Below the pieces are notes generated by a model. That model saw only the letters and a list, made by a program, of their open reading frames with translations. It was not told the origin of the DNA and did no database searches. The translations under genes were made by a program, and so were the position numbers. This document shows positions 17,322-25,582 of a stretch of 64,000 nt of DNA, in pieces. The stretch's first letter is position 1. Every line of letters starts with the position of its first letter. The DNA lies in NCBI RefSeq assembly GCF_014696675.1, contig NZ_JACJQN010000007.1, forward strand, positions 124,001-188,000, in the 5' to 3' direction. The DNA comes from Phormidium tenue FACHB-1052 (lineage in GTDB: Bacteria > Cyanobacteriota > Cyanobacteriia > Phormidesmidales > Phormidesmidaceae).

Positions 17322-17912
17322 CTACCTATTTGCTGCCAACTCTGGCTCAGACCTCACATAGTTGATGGCAAAGGGCGTGAGCTGGGTGACGACCTGCTCA
17401 ATGAGTTGGCGATCGCTATGGCTCCACACACGGGGTTCTTCAAAGACACAGGCCTGCAAAATGCCCCACAGGGTTTGCTCCGAGCACAGATGAGCATGAA
17501 TCAAGGCGCGATGCCCAAAGGTTTGGTGCTCAAACTCGCGGTTTAACACCTCTGGCCCAGCAGTTTCCACATCCTCTACAAAAACACTGGGCTGAGCCTT
17601 AAGAGCCGCCGCAAACATGGGGTCATCCTTCGCCAAAGCGGGATCTTCCGGTTTCCACGCCGGGTCATAGATGGTTGGTACCGATGGCCGCTCTATCCAG
17701 CAAAAGGGCACTCGCCCAACCTGAGTATCGGGAGAACGCAGGTATAAAAAGACGCGATCGCACTGCAACTGCTCTCCTAACCTAGCCAAAATACTGTCCA
17801 CTAACTGGGTTGAATGCTGGCTATGGAGCGGTGCTTCAAACAATTGATGGATAAGTCTTTCGACCCTATCGTTGTGGGTCACATCAGGAATGAAGTTGTT
17901 TAGCTTGGGCAT
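17322..17912 (-). CDS. GAF-domain protein
   Basis: The product has 196 residues, essentially a single GAF domain: helix at about 15-50 (RVERLIHQLFEAPLHSQHST), QLVDSILARLGEQLQCDRVFLY, and a final ALIHAHLCSEQTLWGILQACVFEEPR with a QLIEQVVTQLTPFAI helix. GAF domains bind small ligands or bilins. No clear chromophore-attaching Cys-His pair is placed as in cyanobacteriochromes, although a Cys-rich VFLYLRS/HLCSE region exists. No output domain is attached, so it may work as a stand-alone sensor. It is convergent with leuA. Confidence 0.8.
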   Translation of the reverse strand: MPKLNNFIPDVTHNDRVERLIHQLFEAPLHSQHSTQLVDSILARLGEQLQCDRVFLYLRSPDTQVGRVPFCWIERPSVPTIYDPAWKPEDPALAKDDPMFAAALKAQPSVFVEDVETAGPEVLNREFEHQTFGHRALIHAHLCSEQTLWGILQACVFEEPRVWSHSDRQLIEQVVTQLTPFAINYVRSEPELAANR

Positions 17913-18180
17913 AGCTCTCTCTAAGGATTACATCAGTACCTTAGAACCGACTCCTGCTGCTTTTCCCCTGTCATGATGAGGTTTTAGTCTCGTTCTTTCG
18001 AGAGAGATACTTTAGTTGAGGCATATGAGCATCTAGAACATTCAGCGATTTTTTACACCTGTGAAGATATACCTTTTGAGCGATAAGCTTCTTAAGCGAG
18101 TTACCTAACGTGTCACTAGAGGTTCAGCAAGCAGTTCGCTTACTGGCATGTCGTATTGAATGGATATTAGGTAACTTGTG

Positions 18181-18540
18181 ATGAAAAATATTTTTGGTGC
18201 TTTAAAGGAAATGCTGAGCCGCGTTTACTGGAAGCAGTTTGCGGTAGTTTGCTCTGCTGTGGTTATTCTGCTAACTGCTAATGGCGTCAAAGCTGAGCAA
18301 AATACTGGCAATCGCGCTTATTCTAATGAACTACCACCTACGCAAGAGGTTGGTCGCCCCCGCACTATGGGTCAGTGGGAAGCTGAAAACGAAGCTTTGG
18401 AAGGTCAACCTGGCAAGAAGCTGAAGCGCATTGCTGAAGAGTCAGCAGATGCGGTCAAGAACATGGCCGGAATCTATCCCCAAAACGCTCGGACTCTGAC
18501 ACCTGGAGTAGACAATGGCGAACTGCCTAACGACGACTAA
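18181..18540 (+). CDS. Small exported protein of unknown function
   Basis: The product has 119 residues. Residues about 19-38 form a signal/anchor (FAVVCSAVVILLTANGVKA), with likely cleavage after VKA. The mature part is polar with the conserved-looking piece TMGQWEAENEALEGQPGKKL and an acidic tail. Its layout (signal, short charged helical domain) resembles cyanobacterial low-temperature- or stress-induced small proteins, as does the gene at 1358, but I would not assign it firmly. The ATG at 18181 directly follows an in-frame GTG at 18178. A strong terminator follows at 18579. Confidence 0.65.
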   Translation: MKNIFGALKEMLSRVYWKQFAVVCSAVVILLTANGVKAEQNTGNRAYSNELPPTQEVGRPRTMGQWEAENEALEGQPGKKLKRIAEESADAVKNMAGIYPQNARTLTPGVDNGELPNDD

Positions 18541-18578
18541 TCATTAGCCGTATTAGTCACTTAGGCTTTAGATAAATC

Positions 18579-18621
18579 ATCGTGCTCCGTTGAGGTTTCT
18601 TAGCGGAGCACGATGAATTTT
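18579..18621 (+). terminator. Intrinsic terminator of the small exported-protein gene
   Basis: ATCGTGCTCCG (18579-18589) pairs perfectly with CGGAGCACGAT (18604-18614) with a 14-base loop, followed by a short AT-rich tail ending in five Ts. Confidence 0.75.
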
Positions 18622-19070
18622 TAAGGGAAGACCTGATACACTTCAAGGCTCCAAAACTGAAGCAGTTTTTGTTCTTCAGATTCATTTAACATCGTGGGTC
18701 AAGAATTTGGGAAGCTTGAGAACTCCTTATTTTGCGATTGTGTAAGAGAGTCTGTAAGTTTGCTGCTAGGTGCGATCGCCAACTTTTCAAAACTATCGTA
18801 ATTCTTCTACAACACTGGCATTTTCTTGGTAGCAGCGACAGAAAAGATTATTGAAAAATGCTGTAGACAGGGAATTAACTCCCACCAGAAAATTCACTCT
18901 ACCCAATGACCTATCGACAACTATTTCTCTTTAGAGAGGCTCAAACCCACCAAAATTCCTAAAGTTTAGTTAATTGTTGCGGGTTCACTCCTAGCTAGGT
19001 GGTGACAGGCTTTGCCAAACTGCTGCAAGCTTACCCAAAACCGCTATCTGACGTTTACCTTAGAGTTACC
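18622..19070. other. Gap with one small hairpin
   Basis: This AT-rich spacer contains AAAACTG-aag-CAGTTTT (18653-18669) followed by Ts, a minimal terminator-like hairpin that could end a short RNA or act as a second terminator. Otherwise I see nothing. It presumably contains the promoter of the DUF4383 gene. Confidence 0.35.
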
Positions 19071-19544
19071 ATGAAAGCTGCACAAAGATTTGCATTGATT
19101 ATCGGCATAGTTTACCTCGCCATAGGTATTTTGGGCTTCATCCCTGCCCTAGTTTCTCAGGCTGGCGGCATGCCCCCTTCGATTGAGAAGCTGGGCGTTG
19201 TTTCTGGATTTGGCTATTTGATGGGCCTATTTCCAGTTAATACACCTCACAATATTATTCACCTCGTTACAGGTTTGTTGGGAATCGTTGCTTCTATCGC
19301 GTTAGACAGCTCTCGTTTATTCTCTGGACAGTTAGGTATTTACTACACGACCCTGGCTGTCCTAGGTTTAGTGCCGGTTGCCAACACTTTCTTCGGGCTT
19401 TTTCCGCTCTATGGAGCCGATGTTTTTCTGCACGGTCTGACGGGTGCACTGGGTATTTATTTCGGCTTCTTTGCTACCCCTTCCTTGCTGAGTCTGTTTA
19501 AGAAAGAGCTGAAGGAAGACGCCACTTCTGGCGAAATTCTATAG
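19071..19544 (+). CDS. DUF4383 membrane protein
   Basis: The product has 157 residues with four membrane segments: about 8-28, 52-80, 90-110 and 118-140. It matches the DUF4383 family, with the conserved FALIIGIVYLAIGILGFIPA at the start and PHNIIHLVTGLLGI with the His pair before helix 2/3. The function is unknown; members often appear among stress-responsive small membrane proteins. The ATG at 19071 is preferred over a GTG at 18999 because homologues begin just before the first helix. It is followed by a small TUDOR-type gene on the same strand. Confidence 0.85.
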   Translation: MKAAQRFALIIGIVYLAIGILGFIPALVSQAGGMPPSIEKLGVVSGFGYLMGLFPVNTPHNIIHLVTGLLGIVASIALDSSRLFSGQLGIYYTTLAVLGLVPVANTFFGLFPLYGADVFLHGLTGALGIYFGFFATPSLLSLFKKELKEDATSGEIL

Positions 19545-19752
19545 CCAATGCTTGATTAGTAGATGAACCAGCCTGCCTTAGACCTAGGTCGTTGGAAGAT
19601 GATTCGACCTCCACCGCGTTTAGCTTAAGCAGACTAAGCTCCATCTAGTACTTTCTAGTACTTTAAAACCAATTCAGCTCAGGCTGGTCTACTGTCATCA
19701 CACTGGCAGTATTCACTAATCGTTGAATAATAGATGAGTTCAGGTGATCGTC

Positions 19753-19965
19753 ATGGAACAAGGTTTCAAAAAAGGGGACAAAGTTTCTTGGAGTACAGCC
19801 CAGGGAAAAACCGTGGGTACGATAGTCGAAAAGCTAACGTCTCGTACTGAAATCAAAGGTCACACCGTTGCTGCATCTAAGGAAAGTCCTCAGTACCTAG
19901 TGGAAAGTGAAAAAACTGGTAGCCATGCGGCTCATAAGCCAGAGGCTTTGACAAAAGAAGACTAA
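19753..19965 (+). CDS. Hypervirulence-associated TUDOR-domain (DUF2945) protein
   Basis: The product has 70 residues and is almost entirely the DUF2945/HVA_TUDOR domain: GDKVSWSTAQGKTVGTIVEKL, then SPQYLVESEKTGSHAAHKPEAL. The domain is a small beta-barrel of uncertain role found in bacteria and fungi. The ATG at 19753 is used although GTG codons at 19744 extend the frame by three residues. A very strong terminator lies directly downstream. Confidence 0.85.
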   Translation: MEQGFKKGDKVSWSTAQGKTVGTIVEKLTSRTEIKGHTVAASKESPQYLVESEKTGSHAAHKPEALTKED

Positions 19966-19988
19966 TTGTCTTTGCCAGAGCTACAAAG

Positions 19989-20043
19989 CACAAAACTAAG
20001 CCCGCTAGAGAAAGTAAATTTCTCTAGCGGGCTTAGTTTTGTG
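19989..20043. terminator. Exceptionally long perfect terminator hairpin
   Basis: A 25-bp perfect stem (19989-20013 with 20019-20043) closes a 5-base loop. The stem contains the GC-rich block AGCCCGCTAGAG and ends in AAAAC/GTTTT, so both strands have U-rich arms. It sits between the convergent TUDOR gene and ccmK4 and can terminate transcription from both sides. Confidence 0.8.
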
Positions 20044-20102
20044 AGTAATTTTTGGGTGATTTGATGATCTACGACATCATCTACAGCCAGCCAAAAGTAG
20101 CT

Positions 20103-20450
20103 CTAGCGACCGGTAGAGCCTGGCAGAATGGGTTGCTCGACAGCCTGGCGGAAGATTTCGGTCTCTTCGTTGAATTCGATTGGCAACACGGCCACCACGT
20201 TTTCGTGGGGACGGGGGATGATTACCCAGGTTTCGAGGATGCCACCGGGGGTTTTTTCGGCGGCTTCTACCCCAGCGGCCATGGCGGCTTTGACTTCGGA
20301 GACGTCGCCACGAATGTTGATAGCGAAGCGAGCACTACCGGCGCGAATGTAGCCGATTAGCGTAACGCGCCCGGCTTTTACCATCGCATCGGCGGCGGCA
20401 AGCACCGGGGGAAACCCTCTGGTTTCGAGCGACCCGACAGCCTGTGGCAT
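20103..20450 (-). CDS. ccmK4: Carboxysome shell protein CcmK4
   Basis: The product has 115 residues, a single BMC (Pfam00936) domain. Diagnostic blocks are GFPPVLAAADAMVKAGRVTLIGYIRAGSARFAINIRGDV and TWVIIPRPHENVVAVLPIEF (each read in parts shorter than 20 residues). The pore-lining motif is RAGS, where major CcmK1/K2 shell proteins have KIGS; this matches CcmK4. It assembles into hexagonal facet tiles of the carboxysome and is thought to form mixed hexamers with CcmK3. The ATG at 20450 has an AGGAG 8 bases upstream. It is the second gene of the ccmK3-ccmK4 satellite pair, away from the main ccm operon. Confidence 0.93.
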   Translation of the reverse strand: MPQAVGSLETRGFPPVLAAADAMVKAGRVTLIGYIRAGSARFAINIRGDVSEVKAAMAAGVEAAEKTPGGILETWVIIPRPHENVVAVLPIEFNEETEIFRQAVEQPILPGSTGR

Positions 20451-20570
20451 GGTTGTACTCCTGAGAAAGTTTTTGTGGGTAAAAAATTCAACCTTCATTG
20501 TACGGGGCGGTGGTAGCGATCGCGCCGTGTCGATTTATTAAAGACTGTGGGGGGGTTGTAATAGTAGCGC

Positions 20571-20882
20571 TTATACCCGGAAGGGTTCTGAGGCTGAAGT
20601 AAAGCCAATGGGCAGAATTGCGTCGATGTTGTCGGTGGGGTTAGGAATGATCACATGGGAGGTGACTTCGGCCAAGTTGGGGCAGGCCTTGGCTGCGACC
20701 AGCCCGGCTTCCATGGCGCGCTTGACCTCGGCCACCAGGCCACGGATGACCACAAACTGCCGCCCACTCTCGGAGCGATCTTGCACGGAGACAGTGACGT
20801 TGGCCGCTTTGACCATGGCATCGGCGGCGGCCAGCACTGCGGGAAAGGTTTGGGTTTCGATGACGCCGACGGCAATGGCCAT
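20571..20882 (-). CDS. ccmK3: Carboxysome shell protein CcmK3
   Basis: The product has 103 residues, a BMC domain (VGVIETQTFPAVLAAADAMVK, FVVIRGLVAEVKRAM, HVIIPNPTDNIDAILPIGF). In place of the KIGS/RAGS pore loop it has RSESG, the kind of altered pore described for CcmK3, which cannot form homohexamers well and joins CcmK4 in heterohexamers. The order ccmK3 then ccmK4 on one strand is the usual satellite arrangement in beta-cyanobacteria. A good ribosome site (AGGAG) precedes the ATG. Confidence 0.92.
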   Translation of the reverse strand: MAIAVGVIETQTFPAVLAAADAMVKAANVTVSVQDRSESGRQFVVIRGLVAEVKRAMEAGLVAAKACPNLAEVTSHVIIPNPTDNIDAILPIGFTSASEPFRV

Positions 20883-20923
20883 GGGGGTGCTCCTAGGGAA
20901 AAGCTGCGTTATTCAACTCCCAA

Positions 20924-21511
20924 TCATACCTTGATGCCGCTGGGTTCTCCGGCGGTGGCAATGATGCGATCGCACCCTGATTCCGGCTTGGCCCAGTCGC
21001 AGTGGCAGTCCTTGGGGTCGCCCCAGCACAGGCTGAGGTACAGCTCATCTCGCGTGGCGGATAGCTCGGCCCATTCGCTGGCGGCAATACGTTTTTCTAC
21101 GGCGGCTAGGGTGGTGGGTTGGGGGTCGTGGCCCGCGATCCACAGGCGCAAGCCAGCGATGGATTTTCGCCAAAACTCGACGATGGCAGGCTTGGCCCCC
21201 ACCAGGGCCAGTTTGTCGGCGGGGATAGCGATTAGCTGGGGATGCAGCTCGGGTACGCGCAGGCTGCGGCCCTGAAACCGGCAGGTGTGCCACATCAAAC
21301 CCGACACCCCGTGCTCGTGCTGGTAGTCATGAATTTGGGCGCGAAAGTCTTGAATGGCGAACACTTTGCTGAGCTTGTCGGCCCCGATCGCCTTCGAGAG
21401 CACCGGATTATCGATGCGATCGGCGGAGGACAGCACCACCCGCTCGCCCTTCCAGGTGGCGCGAAGTTCCTGATCGAGAAAGTCCAGGAGTTGCTCGGTG
21501 GTGTAAGCCAT
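20924..21511 (-). CDS. Conserved cyanobacterial protein of unknown function
   Basis: The product has 195 residues and is soluble. Notable features are LMWHTCRFQGRSLRVPELHPQ (about 73-93, read in parts) and a cluster near the C-terminus, LCWGDPKDCHCDWAKPES, with three Cys and one His that could hold a metal. I do not recognise the family or a catalytic motif. It lies 41 bases upstream of ccmK3 on the same strand, so it may be co-transcribed with the carboxysome genes, but this proximity alone does not show a shared function. Confidence 0.7.
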   Translation of the reverse strand: MAYTTEQLLDFLDQELRATWKGERVVLSSADRIDNPVLSKAIGADKLSKVFAIQDFRAQIHDYQHEHGVSGLMWHTCRFQGRSLRVPELHPQLIAIPADKLALVGAKPAIVEFWRKSIAGLRLWIAGHDPQPTTLAAVEKRIAASEWAELSATRDELYLSLCWGDPKDCHCDWAKPESGCDRIIATAGEPSGIKV

Positions 21512-21554
21512 AGGGCTATCTTATCAAGCGTGCTGGGGGAAGTTTTGTGCCCAA

Positions 21555-22490
21555 CTATAGTTTCCCAAGCCGTTCTATCAAAAGTGCATAGATACCGTCG
21601 GCATCGGCGGTTTCAATGACGGTAGCGTTGGCGGGGTCGGTGGGAGTTGGGTGGTCGTTGGCCACGGTGCGCCCCAGGCAGAGGGTGCCCTCGGTTTCAA
21701 TTGCCAGGTACATGGGCCGACCGGCAAACAGGTCGGGGCGCAGCAGATAGGCGATCACACAGGGGTCGTGGAGGGGTGGTGCGGTGAGGCCGTGGCGCTC
21801 CACATCAAGCTGGCCGTAGTAGCACAGCATGCCCGCAGCGGCTTTGCCCACGGGGGTACCCAAAGCCTCAAGCGCTGCCAGGCGATCGGGAGTGGTGACA
21901 ACCTGGTGGGTGACATCCAGGCCAATCATGGTCAGAGGCAAGCCCGCATCGACGACCACCTTGGCAGCATGGGGATCCACATAAATATTGAACTCGGCGG
22001 CAGGGGTGATATTGCCAGCCCCTAGGGAACCGCCCATCATCACCACCTGGCCAATGCCCTGGGCGATCGCGGGGCACTGAATCAGGGCTACAGCCAAATT
22101 GGTCAGCGGGCCGAGGGTAGCTAGGGTAATCGGAACCGAGGTCGTGGTGAGCTGTTCAATCAAAAACGCGACGGCATGCTGTGATTGCAGTGGCAGGGTG
22201 GGTTCGGGCAGATCAGTCCCCTGCAAGCCGGTTGCGCCGTGGATATCTTCGGCGGTGGTCAGCGATCGCAGCAGCGGCCTAGGGCACCCCGCATATACCG
22301 GCACATCGGTGCGCTGGGCCAAGTGGCAGATGCGGCGAGCATTGGCCTGGGTGAGCGCCAGCGGCACGTTGCCCGCCACGGTGGTGATACCCAGCAGGTC
22401 GAACTCGGCGGGGGAGGCGAAAGCGAGGAGGAGAGCGATCGCATCGTCAACCCCAGGGTCACAGTCAATAATCAGCGGTCGGGGCAGCAT
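21555..22490 (-). CDS. Inosine/uridine-preferring nucleoside hydrolase
   Basis: The product has 311 residues. The N-terminal DCDPGVDDA (residues 9-17) is the calcium-binding signature of the nucleoside hydrolase superfamily. Further blocks are LGITTVAGNV, LATLGPLTNLAVAL, QVVMMGGSLGAGNITPAAEF, NIYVDPHAA and a C-terminal LHDPCVIAYLL with the ligand Asp. It cleaves nucleosides to ribose and base in salvage. The ATG at 22490 begins at the conserved start of the domain; an upstream in-frame start at 22547 would add 19 residues without family similarity. Confidence 0.92.
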   Translation of the reverse strand: MLPRPLIIDCDPGVDDAIALLLAFASPAEFDLLGITTVAGNVPLALTQANARRICHLAQRTDVPVYAGCPRPLLRSLTTAEDIHGATGLQGTDLPEPTLPLQSQHAVAFLIEQLTTTSVPITLATLGPLTNLAVALIQCPAIAQGIGQVVMMGGSLGAGNITPAAEFNIYVDPHAAKVVVDAGLPLTMIGLDVTHQVVTTPDRLAALEALGTPVGKAAAGMLCYYGQLDVERHGLTAPPLHDPCVIAYLLRPDLFAGRPMYLAIETEGTLCLGRTVANDHPTPTDPANATVIETADADGIYALLIERLGKL

Positions 22491-22613
22491 AGACAGGTTC
22501 CCAACGGGGTTCTCAGGGGGTGGCACAGCGTAGCCAGCAGAGGCCACGGGCGCTGTCTTAAAATACGCTGTGTAGGTACTGCATCGATTTTTCCCCGCTA
22601 AGGAGGTTGCCCC

Positions 22614-23591
22614 TTGTCTGCTGCACTGCGTCTCACGGTCATGGTATCTGGGCTGAGTCTGCTGCTGGTCGCCGGTTGTGCGGGCAGTTCCCTAGAGCAG
22701 TCCCTAGAGGCCGATCCGCAACTGCAAGATCGGCCTATATTCACTGGTGAAGAGCCTGAAACCCCGGCGGCAGAGGCCGAACCCGCCCCGGCTGACCCAG
22801 CCGCCGAGATCCCTGACGCCGCCGAGGCCGAACCCCCAGAGCCAGAATCCTCACCCGAGGACAGCGCCACAACCCTGGCCGAAGTGCCCGAAGACCTGCG
22901 CCCCTATGTACAAAACTGGCTAGCCCTTGGGATTGTCGAGTCAGCGCGTCCAACAGCCGCTGGCACCGCAGTAGAGCCCGAGTTCGCCCCTAACCAAGCC
23001 ATTACGCGGGGTGAGTTTGCCCACTGGCTGCTCACTGCCAACAACCGGTTCTATCAAGACGTACCGGCCAAGCGCCTACGCCCCGCCGCCGCTGGCACCA
23101 CCCCTGCTTTTCAGGATGTGCCCGCTTCGCACCCCTACTTTGCCGCCATTCAGGGGTTAGCCGAAGCGGGAATTATTCCCAGTGCCAAGACTGGCAATGC
23201 CACCGCCGTCACCTTTCGGCCCGATGCACCCCTCACCCGCGAAACCCTAGTACTGTGGAAGGTGCCCCTCGATTCACGCGCGCCGCTGCCGACTGCTGCT
23301 GCCGACGCGGTAGCCACCACCTGGGGCTTTCAAGATGCCGCTAAGATTGAGCCGTTGGCGATGCGGGCGGTGCTAGCCGATCACCAAAACGGCGATTTTG
23401 CCAATATTCGCCGTGCCTTTGGCTATACCACCCTGTTTCAGCCCCAGAAAGGCGTTACCCAGGCTGAGGCCGCCGCCGCTCTGTGGCGATTTGGCAACCA
23501 AACCGAAGGGGTTTCTGCTGAGGACTTGCTGAGACGACCGACCGACCCGTCAGGTTCCCAAAATTCGCCTAACTCTACAAACTCTCTTTAA
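22614..23591 (+). CDS. S-layer-homology-domain lipoprotein
   Basis: The product has 325 residues. The N-terminus is a lipoprotein signal with lipobox LVAGC (Cys near residue 21). A Pro/Ala/Glu-rich linker (about 30-85) follows, then SLH-type modules: VPEDLRPYVQNWLALGIV, PNQAITRGEFAHWLLTANN, FQDVPASHPYFAAIQGLAEAG and ITRETL-like variants. It is probably anchored to the outer or cytoplasmic membrane and interacts with the cell wall. The TTG at 22614 is taken as start because GGAGGT lies 7 bases before it; an ATG at 22641 would leave a shorter signal peptide. Confidence 0.85.
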   Translation: MSAALRLTVMVSGLSLLLVAGCAGSSLEQSLEADPQLQDRPIFTGEEPETPAAEAEPAPADPAAEIPDAAEAEPPEPESSPEDSATTLAEVPEDLRPYVQNWLALGIVESARPTAAGTAVEPEFAPNQAITRGEFAHWLLTANNRFYQDVPAKRLRPAAAGTTPAFQDVPASHPYFAAIQGLAEAGIIPSAKTGNATAVTFRPDAPLTRETLVLWKVPLDSRAPLPTAAADAVATTWGFQDAAKIEPLAMRAVLADHQNGDFANIRRAFGYTTLFQPQKGVTQAEAAAALWRFGNQTEGVSAEDLLRRPTDPSGSQNSPNSTNSL

Positions 23592-23657
23592 ATTCCGCGA
23601 AATTACTGACAGGTTGGGTAACAGATATCCAGGACACAAGCCCGGCCCTCCGATCGC

Positions 23658-23978
23658 CTAGATAACGCCAAACAGCGATAGCCCCATACCCACGAATGCC
23701 AGCACCCCCGCCACAATCATGATGGCGGCGGGCATGGCTTTGCGGGTCTGCATCCAGCGGCGAACGAAAATAAACACTAGGGACGCTGTAACGCCCATCG
23801 CCATGCCCGCTCCGCCAGCCGAGCCAGCCTGCCACAGCCAGGAGCCAGTCAGCAGTAGGACAGCGCTCACCAACCCAGTGAATAATGACGCCTGGCTGCG
23901 GGCTTGGGCATACCCCATCAGGCCGCCGATCGCAGAGAGGGCAGCATAGGCGATCGCACAGAGGACTCCAGTGGGCAT
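23658..23978 (-). CDS. TMEM14/FAX-family small membrane protein
   Basis: The product has 106 residues and four hydrophobic segments, matching the TMEM14 family. In plastids this family includes fatty-acid exporters (FAX). Family traits visible are AYAALSAIGGLMGYAQARSQ, a Gly-rich second helix and ATSLVFIFVRRWMQTRKAMPA. It may move lipids or fatty acids across a membrane, though this is untested in cyanobacteria. The ATG at 23978 is preferred over a GTG at 23990. Confidence 0.82.
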   Translation of the reverse strand: MPTGVLCAIAYAALSAIGGLMGYAQARSQASLFTGLVSAVLLLTGSWLWQAGSAGGAGMAMGVTASLVFIFVRRWMQTRKAMPAAIMIVAGVLAFVGMGLSLFGVI

Positions 23979-24502
23979 AGCGGTCTGCACAGTCAGAACA
24001 GTCTCAGGCTAACGAGGTTTTTGCCATCGCACAACCCTAGCGAGCAGACTAATTTGAGTGCGATCGCAACAGTTACAGCCAGATCTCACAAAACCAATCA
24101 TGTATTAAGGAACACGTATTTTTTGTATTTCTTAATACTTCAAGCTTCACTCAGGAACAATCTTAGTGCATTTTAGTCTCAGTCTTGACACCCATCTGAA
24201 GATAGAGATTTAGATAATCTCCTGCAAAAAAATAATTATAAAGGAAGTGTAAAGATGAGAATTTTTTCATGATTCTTGTAAAATGACCGTGATAACTTTT
24301 CTGTCAAGAGCGCTTTGAACCATCTCCAAGCCTTAAAAAAAGCCAGACATAATAAGCTTTTCTGAAGTTGTTTAATAAATCAATAAAGGCACTAGATCTT
24401 GCTAATGAATGCTCCCTATTTCGAGAATAGTTAGCGAATTAGTCCCCTGCATAATCACATTTTTTGTAGGGTGAAGCACTTGCTCTTAGGAATAATTGGT
24501 TC
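23979..24502. other. AT-rich upstream region of the polysaccharide locus
   Basis: This 524-base spacer is AT-rich and contains the inverted repeat GTATTAAG...CTTAATAC near 24101-24137. I see no gene or known RNA. Its position directly before a ten-gene one-way locus makes it the likely promoter region of that locus. Confidence 0.4.
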
Positions 24503-25522
24503 ATGAATTTCAGCCCAGGCCATGCATCAAGATTCAACATTTCTGTCATTATTCCTGTGCATAACGGCGGCGAAAACTTCCGCTGCTGCCTTGAGAGCCT
24601 GAAACAATCCAGCCGACAGCCTGATGAGGTGATCGTGGTTGCCGATGGCGACACCGACGGTTCATGGGAAGTGGCAAAAGAGTTTGGCGCTAAGGTGTTT
24701 CGCTACGACTCTGCGGGTGGGCCAGCCCGCGCCCGCAACCGAGGGGCGTCTATGGTCCAGGGAGACATTCTGTTCTTTGTTGATGCCGATGTCACCATTG
24801 CTCAAGACACTATCCTCGATATCGAAACGGCCTTTCAAAAAGATGTCAATCTAGCAGCGCTGATTGGCTCCTACGACGACGAACCGGGTGCCGCTAATTT
24901 TCTCTCGCAGTACAAAAATCTGTTTCACCACTACACCCACCAGGTGGCATCCGAAAAGGCTTCGACCTTTTGGGGAGCCTGCGGGGCCATTCGCACTGAG
25001 GCGTTTAATGCCGTGGGCGGCTTTGACGAGCGCTATCTCAAGCCCTGCGTCGAAGACATTGAGCTGGGCTACCGGCTGCGGCGGGCAGGCTACACCATTC
25101 GCCTGTGCAAGCACATTCAAGTCAAGCACCTGAAATGCTGGGAGCCGGTCTCGCTGCTGCGGGCCGAGATTTTTTATCGCGCCCTGCCCTGGGCAGAACT
25201 CATTCTCAGCCAGGGGCAACCAATGAACGACCTCAACCTCGATCGCACCAACCGCCTCAGCGTAGTGCTCACCTTTGCGGCCCTGGGCTGCCTAGTGGGG
25301 GGCTGGGTTGAACCCTTTTTGTGGATTGTTGCCGTTGCCATTATGGTCGGGCTGCTGATCATCAACCAGCGGGTTTATCGCTTCTTTTGGTACAAGCGCG
25401 GGCCGCTGTTTGCCCTACGGGTGATTCCCTGGCACTGGCTTTATTTTCTCTATGGCGGTGCCGCCTTTGCCTACGGTTTTGTGACCTATCGGTTTCGGCA
25501 ATTTTCGACCCTTGCCGACTGA
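24503..25522 (+). CDS. Family-2 glycosyltransferase with C-terminal membrane segments
   Basis: The product has 339 residues. The GT-A catalytic domain starts with ISVIIPVHNGGENFRCCLES, has VVADGDTDGSW, the nucleotide-sugar/metal motif FFVDADVTI (DxD), and later GACGAIRTEAFNAVGGFDE followed by EDIELGYRLRRAG. The C-terminal ~90 residues hold two or three membrane segments (about 250-320). It probably transfers a sugar to a lipid-linked acceptor at the inner membrane. It is the first gene of the polysaccharide locus and ends 60 bases before the start of the next gene. Confidence 0.88.
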   Translation: MNFSPGHASRFNISVIIPVHNGGENFRCCLESLKQSSRQPDEVIVVADGDTDGSWEVAKEFGAKVFRYDSAGGPARARNRGASMVQGDILFFVDADVTIAQDTILDIETAFQKDVNLAALIGSYDDEPGAANFLSQYKNLFHHYTHQVASEKASTFWGACGAIRTEAFNAVGGFDERYLKPCVEDIELGYRLRRAGYTIRLCKHIQVKHLKCWEPVSLLRAEIFYRALPWAELILSQGQPMNDLNLDRTNRLSVVLTFAALGCLVGGWVEPFLWIVAVAIMVGLLIINQRVYRFFWYKRGPLFALRVIPWHWLYFLYGGAAFAYGFVTYRFRQFSTLAD

Positions 25523-25582
25523 TTGGCCAGCTTTTTTCAATTTTTAGTCAGTGCAGTTACCCCATTTTTTGGAGTTAAACCA

